Below are positions 57,406 to 64,000 of a stretch of 64,000 nucleotides of DNA, in pieces. This stretch comes from Delphinapterus leucas (taxonomy: Eukaryota > Chordata > Mammalia > Artiodactyla > Monodontidae), in assembly GCF_002288925.2 (NCBI RefSeq), contig NW_022098050.1, positions 3,978,882 through 4,042,881 of the forward strand, written 5' to 3'. The position numbers and the translations under genes were made by a program. The notes under the pieces were generated by a model. It was not told where the DNA came from. It saw only the letters and a program-made list of their open reading frames with translations, and ran no database searches. Position 1 is the stretch's first letter. Every line of letters starts with the position of its first letter.

Positions 57406-57835
57406 AATGTTTTAAAAATGCTATAAAAATCCACAGATTTAATAAGGGAGACTATTATATTGAAATATAGTTATCAAAATATTAGTAAACACATTTGTGA
57501 TAATGTGTATGTTCTGTTGGTATATTCAATGGAAAGGTGTAGTGACAGATCCAATAACTGCCATAATTTTGAGGTGGAGATGAGCATAAATGATATATTG
57601 AGATATTCTGAACAACTGTAACGATACCAACGAACCTGTGATGCTTATTGGTAGCAAAGCCACAACAATTACTAATAAAACTGTGGTCTGTTTCCTACAG
57701 TCATAAACAAAGAAAATACTGTATTTTAGTTAGAGGTTAGTGAGTATAAAAATGTCAAACTTTTCCCATCTGAGTTCACAGACCTCTGAATGCTATCATC
57801 GAATCTCTCCATGGAGCCCATGTTTAAAACCCCTC
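57406..57835. mobile_element. Old DNA transposon copy 2, right part
   Basis: The sequence continues the element cut at 49815: ATTATATTGAAATATAGTTA, ATTTTGAGGTGGAGATGAGC, CTTATTGGTAGCAAAGCCAC, CACAGACCTCTGAATGCTAT, ending TTTAAAACCCCTC. This terminus is the inverted repeat of the CAGGGGTGCTTC left end. Confidence 0.65.
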
Positions 57836-60129
57836 CTCTAAATAACATTGACTTATACAAACATTTATACGCCTCTCACCTTCTCTGAAAGTTACTAAGT
57901 AGAGCCTCTCTGTGATGGCTGAGGAAGTTTCTGCTCTGCAGTTGCAGCTGGGTTTGTCTTCACCTGGGGATTCTGGAGGCAAGGCTTAAGGCCACCTGCG
58001 TCCCACTCCGTTGTATATTTGATGGGCCAGGGCGTGAGCCAGAGGAGCCTGTGTGTGCTTAGACCTTTGAAATGTCCAAAATAAGGTGCCTCTGCTTGCT
58101 GATCGAGGATGTGTGTATGGCCAGCATCCTTTACACTTTCTAATTCCCGTCACTGACCATGCTGGCCAGGCTTGCTTCTGAGGAAACTCTAATGTAGCCA
58201 TAGCCACTTGTGTTAAAAGCTGTTTGTCCTCTGAACTTTATTCATAAACATCCCCGCGGTTAAGGCATCTGTTTCTTCATGTTAATTTCCCCGGCCCCGG
58301 TTTTCCTAGCCGGGAAGGAGAGTTTCAACCCATGGGTAGGCCAGGCGAGAGAAGCAGGTAGCCTGTGAACTGGGCTGGGAAAGAAAGGCTCACCACAGGC
58401 CCTATGGAACAGGCAGATGGAAATGCAGGGGAAGCGCTGTTTCATTCCTGACCTCCTCTGGAGGTTCGGGGGGACAGGAAAACTGAGTAGAAGCGTGATT
58501 TTTGTCTCTGCTCAGGCTGTAGAAACAAATGAGGTGGAGAAATGAAGAATCCAAGATGAAAATAAAAGCCTAGTTCCTACATCAGGATAAAAAAAGGCAC
58601 AAAAGTTGGAAGAAAATGTCTCCTTGCTTTTATCATTGGTAAGGATAAAGAATACGTGTGGCCTTTCCTGCTTGGAAACTGGCCTCTCACGTCAGCACAG
58701 AAGAAATGATTAAGAAACAACACAGAACTTGCAACTTTGCAGTTACTGTTGTTGTCATGTCCTCTTCTGTATCCACTGGATGAAGTTTTCACAAACTTCC
58801 TTGTGCCGCTTTTGGGAAAGAAGTGTGGAGGAAACTAGGTCGCTTGGAGTTGAAAACAGAGAAAGGAGAGAAGTGTAGTTTTGTGCTGGCTTTGGAGGTG
58901 AGCTGGAAATCACCAGCGAGAGGCCTGAGCAAGGACTCCCTGAGGTGGCTTCTTGATGTATCACATTAACAGTGGAAACTGTCCACTGAGAGGGCAGAGA
59001 GTGCTGTTGGCAGGTAGAGGAGGAAAAGATGGTGTGCTAGACAGCTTCAATCTCTGTCTGAGGAAAGGATTTCCCCCACTAAGGCACCAAGCGTTAGTAG
59101 CAGTTCCAGGCCCCTGGGTAAAAACAGGACAGAAGGATGAGAGGATTATTAATTAAAAACACAGGTTGACCCTGAAATGATCAAATGAGTACTAATGAAT
59201 CCCATCAGCCTCCTTGGTAGAAAAGAAAGTATGCTAAATGCTTAGAACCAGCATTAAGGTCCTTATCAGGCTACTTTTCTTACTTTTCTAGTTTGGCTGA
59301 AGTCTTATGCCTGATTTTTGCTATATAATGTAGTCAAATTTCAGGCCTTTGGGAATGTCAGTGTGTTTATCTGTAAAATAAGCTTTCTCTAACGATAATT
59401 AAAGCTATGCTTGGTCAAGGACATGTTATTGCAACCACAGTGGGGGCCTTCTGTGATAGAATGGAGGAGAAGATTCTGTACCCCTGACACTGGGATCTTT
59501 CCTCTACTTCTGTATCTTTAATTAACACTGTTATTTTCTGTGAACAAAAGCCGTACTTCCTCATTGTAGATCATTAAGTACATAAAAAAAAGAAGAGAGA
59601 AAGGGAAAATTTAGCCTCTAGTTTTACCACCCAGAACTGCCCATGGTTAACAGCTTATCTTCTTTATTTCTTCTCTTTTCTTGATTTCAATTTTGTCTAT
59701 AAAATTATAGATTGGATTAGATTTATTTGAAGCTATTTGTTGAAGGGAAGAGAAACTGATAGCGGTCAAGCCTTTGGCTTCAGGTTGCTCACGGTTCACT
59801 GTATCACACAGTTGGTCTCTGGCCTGTCTTCCCCCATTGGATGATGAGTAACTTGATTGCCCCGAGCAGTTAGACCCTCCTGCTTGGTGCCCCTTGCCAC
59901 TTTGGATGGCCCTCTCTTATCACACTGCCAGTTCTTTAAGTTGAGCACTCAGTACTATTTTTTTCAAAGATCATTCTTTTAACCAACAATTTTCAATTCC
60001 TACTTTAGGTCAGGCCCAATGCCAGGTGCTTTAACATACATTCTTTTATTTAGTTCTAATCATTTTTGTATTCTTTAGGGTGCGGGCAGTGCCTGGAAGC
60101 CGGGAAGTTGAGTTAAAAAAATAAGGTAT
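57836..60129. other. Mostly unique sequence, no supported gene
   Basis: No recognisable transposon or exon. A diverged A/T-rich block at about 59540-59660 resembles old repeat sequence but cannot be assigned. A short L2/MIR-like piece lies at about 59990-60060 (CCCAATGCCAGGTGCTTTAA). Confidence 0.4.
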
Positions 60130-60340
60130 TTTGGAAGGAATGTGAGCATTGAAGTTAGACTGGGTTTGGATCCCAGCCCTTCTGTACAGCTGTGTGAAAC
60201 TCAGGCCAGGGATTTAACGTCTCTAAGCCTCAATGTCCTCATTTATAAAATAGGTGTAATACAGTCTTCAATAGAGGCTCGTGGTGGAGATGAAATGAAA
60301 TGATAAATGGAATATTCTGGCTCATACTATGTGTTCCATA
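60130..60340 (+). mobile_element. MIR SINE
   Basis: GAGCATTGAAGTTAGACTGG, TTTGGATCCCAGCCCTTCTG, AACGTCTCTAAGCCTCAATG, CTCATTTATAAAATAGGTG and TGGTGGAGATGAAATGAAAT follow MIR. Confidence 0.85.
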
Positions 60341-60759
60341 CATAGAAAATGAACGAAGGAATGAAGAAAGAATGAATGACTGATTAGAGTCCAAGAAATC
60401 AATCCAAGGGCTACCGTGTATGTTCATGTGGAAAACGAGGAAGAACTGAGGCTCAATCTTTGGGCCCCAGGGCCTTCATTCTCTCCCCTTCAAATCTGGT
60501 CTCAGGAGAGGTCCTAATGTTAGCCATTGAATTTTAGGTGTGAGTTTAAGTTGACATGCCCCCTCTCTGAGAAACATTTGCATTTTAAATCAAATTTCTA
60601 ATTGTCTGGTTTAAGTAATGTTTTGTATAATTTCAGAGGGTTCACAGTTTTCCCCAGAGCCCATCTGTGAACCCTGTGCCACCCATTAAAAACCCCTTAT
60701 GTCTCAACAAGTATTGACTGGGAGGTCACAGAGAAGTAGATGAGAGACTTGTCGGGTAG

Positions 60760-61640
60760 GATGCATTTTAACTGGGAGCAAATCAAGATACGATTTTAGT
60801 AATTGAGGCAGGAAGCAATAATCGCCCTAACTCTGGTGGTTCCCATCTGTGTGGAAAGGAAAAACAGATTCCAGAGACCTTAAATGGTGAGAATTGAGCA
60901 TCGTGAGGTCCAACTAGATGTAAGGAGAGACATAAAGAACAATTGAGAGAGGCTCTCAGCTTCGAAGCTGAGCAGCTGAGGTAATGGCACTTCCCTTGGG
61001 AACTGTAAGGTAGTGTAGAGGGGAGCTGGCTGTCTGGGGAATAGATGATAAATTTGGCTGCAGCCATAGTGAATTTGGGGTGGCTGGGAAGCAGCCAGGA
61101 TGGGGGGATGTCTACCAAGCAGTTAGACATGCAGAGTCCTGCAGGAAAACGGTTCCTTTCAGCCCCAACATTGTGATTCTCTGATGACTAGGGGAAAAAA
61201 TGGGGCCAGAGCTTTAATCCGGGAATCTTCGCCTTAAGTGGGATGTTGGAGGAGTCAAGAAGGTGGATGAATTGCCTGAGAGAAACAACGTGGAAAAAAT
61301 TCATACAGGACCAAGTACTGAATCTTGAAATAAACCCATTTTTAGGGTCTAAGCTACAAGAAATCAAGAGAGAGAGAGACAGAGGCAGAGACAGAGAGAC
61401 AGAGAGATGGAGATATAATGCCAAACAGGGGGACATCTCAGCAAAGAATGGACCACCCAGCCAGGAGAAGAATGAGGACATAGGCACATCTCAAAAGACT
61501 GAGACAGATGGGGACTGAGAGGGGGCTTCTGTTACTGCTGATGGTGAGACAGCATTTGGGTGAGGCATGAGCTGAGATCCAGCCCAGGAGAAGGAAAGGG
61601 GGCAGCACAGGGAATTCTGAGTTTGTTTGAGTTTTCATCT
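60760..61640 (-). mobile_element. Probable L2 LINE, minus orientation, heavily decayed
   Basis: GTCTACCAAGCAGTTAGACA, GATTTTAGTAATTGAGGCAG and CTTAAGTGGGATGTTGGAGG resemble parts of the reverse-oriented L2 seen at 13678-14312, but divergence is high and the order only partly clear. A GAGA-rich patch lies at about 61365-61410. Confidence 0.4.
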
Positions 61641-61874
61641 GGATGACTGAGAAAATCACTGAAATGTCTGACAGCCTATTAGTGATCAGCCTATGTTTTC
61701 TGCTTCAGACAGATGGGAGTACCAGATAGAATTTAAGTCCAGTTTATAGGAAATTTTTAAAAGTTACAATTTTGTGTACTTGAGTCAGTGACTATAAGAT
61801 CCATACTGTCCAAACCATACTAGCTTGAATGCACAAAAACATTTATTGTCTTCTCTCTTGACAGGTGTATTGAT

Positions 61875-62065
61875 AAAGCACCCCTCCGTTATCTGATTTG
61901 ATTCTCCTCATGAGGCAGGTAAAGCAGGTATCAAAGTTCCCTTTTACAGATGAGGAAACTGAGGCTTGGAGAGAGGAAGGAATATTGCCAAAGTCACAGG
62001 GTTTGTAAGTGGCTAAGCAAGAACCACAACCCAGGACTTAGGACTTCTGAGTCAGTGCTTCTTCT
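61875..62065 (-). mobile_element. MIR SINE, minus orientation
   Basis: TTGATTCTCCTCATGAGGCA, TTTTACAGATGAGGAAACTG, AGGCTTGGAGAGAGGAAGGA, CCAAAGTCACAGGGTTTGTA and CAAGAACCACAACCCAGGAC are the reverse of MIR. Confidence 0.85.
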
Positions 62066-62339
62066 GTACCAGAACCTCTTCCAAGGATAAGGGCAGTGGT
62101 TCTTACCAGCCCCCTGTGGGAGTCTGTTTAGTTTATATCTTTCAGGTTACATAACCCAAGTTATAGAATCTAATGGATCTTTTGGGTTAATGTGCTAACA
62201 ATTCTGCTTATTAATTGTTGTGAAATAGAAGTGGGGTGTGTGTGTGTGTGTATGTGCATGCACTTTGGATAAGAGACAATTCAAAGATAATTTTGAACCA
62301 TGGCCCTTTCAGCATCCCTCAAAGTGTAGGATAAGGTAG

Positions 62340-62485
62340 TAGCCAAAAGCATCGACTTACTATATGAATTTGGACATGTTCTCTCCCTTCCCTTTGCCTC
62401 AGCTCATTACCTGTAAAATGAGGATAATACCTATTTTGTAGGGAGGCTAAGAAGATTAAATGGAATCATTTGTGTAAAGTCCCTG
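62340..62485 (+). mobile_element. MIR SINE fragment
   Basis: CTTTGCCTCAGCTCATTACC, TGTAAAATGAGGATAATACC and AAGATTAAATGGAATCATTT match MIR in forward orientation. Confidence 0.75.
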
Positions 62486-62807
62486 GCTCTCTGATCTTCC
62501 TGTTATGAGTGCACAACGCACCGTGGCCAACACAAGCAGTACCCCATGGAGGGCCACCCAGGATGGCTGCTCCCTTCCAGGTCCCAGATCATGGCAGGGG
62601 GACTTGAGCTGCTCAGGTTACCAGCTGTGGCCTGGGGCTTGGCCATCCTCTTAGTCCCTTCTGCAGCCTTGAGGAAAAGCTAATCAGGGCAAAATGGGGA
62701 GCAATGGATACAAAAGTAGGGCTTGGGGAAATTATCCAGCTAGATTTAATGGAGAGAGACTTGCCTCACAAAAGAAAGATTGTTCTGGGACAAAATCTTA
62801 CTATCTT

Positions 62808-63001
62808 GGGCTTCCCTGGTGGCGCAGTGGTTGAGAGTCCGCCTGCCGATGCAGGGGACACGGGTTCGTGCCCCGGTCCGGGAAGATCCCACATGCCGCG
62901 GAGCGGCTGGGCCCGTGAGCCATGGCCGCGGAGCCTGTGCTCCACAACGGGAGAGGCCACAACAGTGAGAGGCCCGCGTACCGCAAAAAAAAAAAAAAAA
63001 A
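62808..63001 (+). mobile_element. Young CHR-2 SINE with perfect 16-bp target duplication
   Basis: A near-consensus CHR-2 copy, GGGCTTCCCTGGTGGCGCAG to GCGTACCGC, with an uninterrupted A tail of about 20. AAAATCTTACTATCTT flanks it exactly (62792-62807, 63002-63017). High CpG retention, pure tail and perfect flanks point to a recent insertion. Open frames on both strands are artefacts. Confidence 0.97.
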
Positions 63002-63017
63002 AAAATCTTACTATCTT

Positions 63018-63913
63018 TTAAGAAACGAAATAACCACTGAGGGCTGGGTGTTCTACTGTTTCCCACCAGCCCTTTCCAAGTAGTGGCTACAATTCTGCTC
63101 ACATAATGAATCCATAAGGGCAGAGAGTTCAGGGAGACCAAGGAGGAGATAAAGAAGGAATTTGGATGCTGACAGCCAGGGCAGTGGGCAGGGAGCTGCC
63201 CCAGCCCTGGAGAGATAGGCGAGACTCTGGAGGGCTTTCTGGAGACTGCAGGCGTCCAGAGAAGGAGCTAGAAGGGAGACAACTGTGGGGGGAGGGAGGA
63301 GGGGGTGAAGAGGTATCAGAGGCAGGGAGAAGCGATTATATTTTCATCTGCTTTAGAGAAAATGTAACAGATTTTCCTGCATTACCCTAAACCTGGCTAG
63401 GGAGGCAGTCTTCAAAAGATGAGCATGGAGATTAGTTTGAGGAAAGCGAAGGGTGACCTTCCAAGGAGATACACACAGAAAGGAGTCAGTTCCTGAACTC
63501 GTGTCAAGATGTTGTCCTCATTACACCCTTGTTCATGGCAGGGGCCCAATAAATAATTGCTGGTGGAACCAATGAATTATATACATACCTCACACTGGCT
63601 GTTGACAGGTAAAACCTTGGTTTGGTTCACAGGTAGAATGAAAGGCTGGGCCAGCCCTGCCAATTTCACTTGAGCTCAGTGAAACCCTGCCCCAAGAAAC
63701 AAGTGACTTAGAAAAACAGAAAGCGTTACTGTGCCATTTATATTGTAAATATAAGGTGGGTTAAGTCTCTAGCTCTCATGATCTTGAGAGAGGTGGGAAA
63801 TAGAGTGTGGGCGGGATGGAGCAGAGAGCCTATAGTGCCCTTCTCCTATCAAAACCTCCTTAGCTCAGTGACTAAGCTTTTCTTTTTTTTTTGTTTGTTG
63901 TTGTTTTTTGGGG
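63018..63913. other. Unique sequence, no supported gene
   Basis: A purine-rich patch lies at 63230-63330. A possible L2-type tail (GGGGCCCAATAAATAATTGC) lies near 63540. Otherwise unrecognised. Confidence 0.4.
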
Positions 63914-64000
63914 TTTTTTTTACATCTTTATTGGAGTATAATTGCTTTACAATGGTGTGTTAGTTTCTGCTTTATGACAAAGTGAATCAGTTATACATAT
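63914..64000 (-). mobile_element. L1 3' end, minus orientation, runs off the window
   Basis: The T-run then ACATCTTTATTGGAGTATAA and GTGTTAGTTTCTGCTTTATG match the reversed 3' end of a young L1, almost identical to 34163-34240. The element continues beyond the window, so its length is unknown. Confidence 0.92.

Noticed and set aside
62808..63001. tRNA gene (A-box and B-box-like promoter in the SINE head)
   Set aside because: The tRNA-like head belongs to a tRNA-Glu-derived SINE. It lacks a full cloverleaf and is repeated many times in the window.
62704..63141. Overlapping 60-131 codon frames on both strands
   Set aside because: They are translations of the CHR-2 SINE. The same peptides recur at every CHR-2 copy in the window.

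Overview
This is a stretch of mammalian nuclear DNA, almost certainly from a cetacean. At least ten copies of tRNA-Glu-derived CHR SINEs are present. Their 5' end reads GGGCTTCCCTGGTGGCGCAG in the CHR-2 type or a CTTCCCTGGCGGTCCAGTGG-like end in the CHR-1 type, and several are near-consensus with intact target-site duplications (TSDs). They sit beside L1 elements of the cetartiodactyl type and older mammal-wide repeats (MIR, L2, MER5, MaLR LTRs). I saw no Alu, rodent B1/B2, pig PRE1 or ruminant BovB/Bov-tA. There is one 400-base assembly gap (20550-20949).

I cannot support any host protein-coding gene, exon, tRNA, rRNA or CRISPR array. The window reads as intergenic or deep intronic sequence. 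The coding-like stretches I trust are broken LINE reading frames. They are an L1 ORF1 tail and ORF2 at 1310-6031 (L1-A), an ORF1 and ORF2 at 52080-57035 (L1-B, a full-length but dead L1 with a CpG-rich 5' UTR), and reverse-transcriptase and endonuclease remnants of an old L2 on the minus strand at 11450-16510.

Layout: 0.8-1.1 kb, MaLR LTR; 1.3-6.4 kb, L1-A carrying two nested SINEs; 6.5-7.0 kb, old DNA transposon; 9.4-16.5 kb, two L2 elements, one cut up by at least four later insertions; 16.5-25 kb, mostly unique sequence with MER5, SINEs, the gap and microsatellites; 25-30 kb, MIR, L2 and nested L1 fragments; 30.17 kb, a near-perfect 51-bp palindrome; 32-40 kb, MIR, L1, LTR and SINE fragments; 40-49.5 kb, repeat-poor sequence with candidate conserved noncoding elements; 49.8-57.4 kb, L1-B inserted into a second copy of the DNA transposon seen at 6.5 kb; 57.8-64 kb, mixed old repeats, a very young CHR-2 SINE and the tail of another L1 running off the end.

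Nothing here works together as a pathway. The story is one of layered transposition, and nesting gives a relative order: L2, MIR and DNA transposons first, then older L1 and LTRs, then cetartiodactyl L1, then CHR SINEs. I found no convincing undescribed biological system. The best leads are the 51-bp palindrome, an unidentified 844-bp TSD-flanked retroposed segment at 14313-15156, the unusually long L2, the two structurally different L1s, and a few noncoding stretches that look like enhancers.
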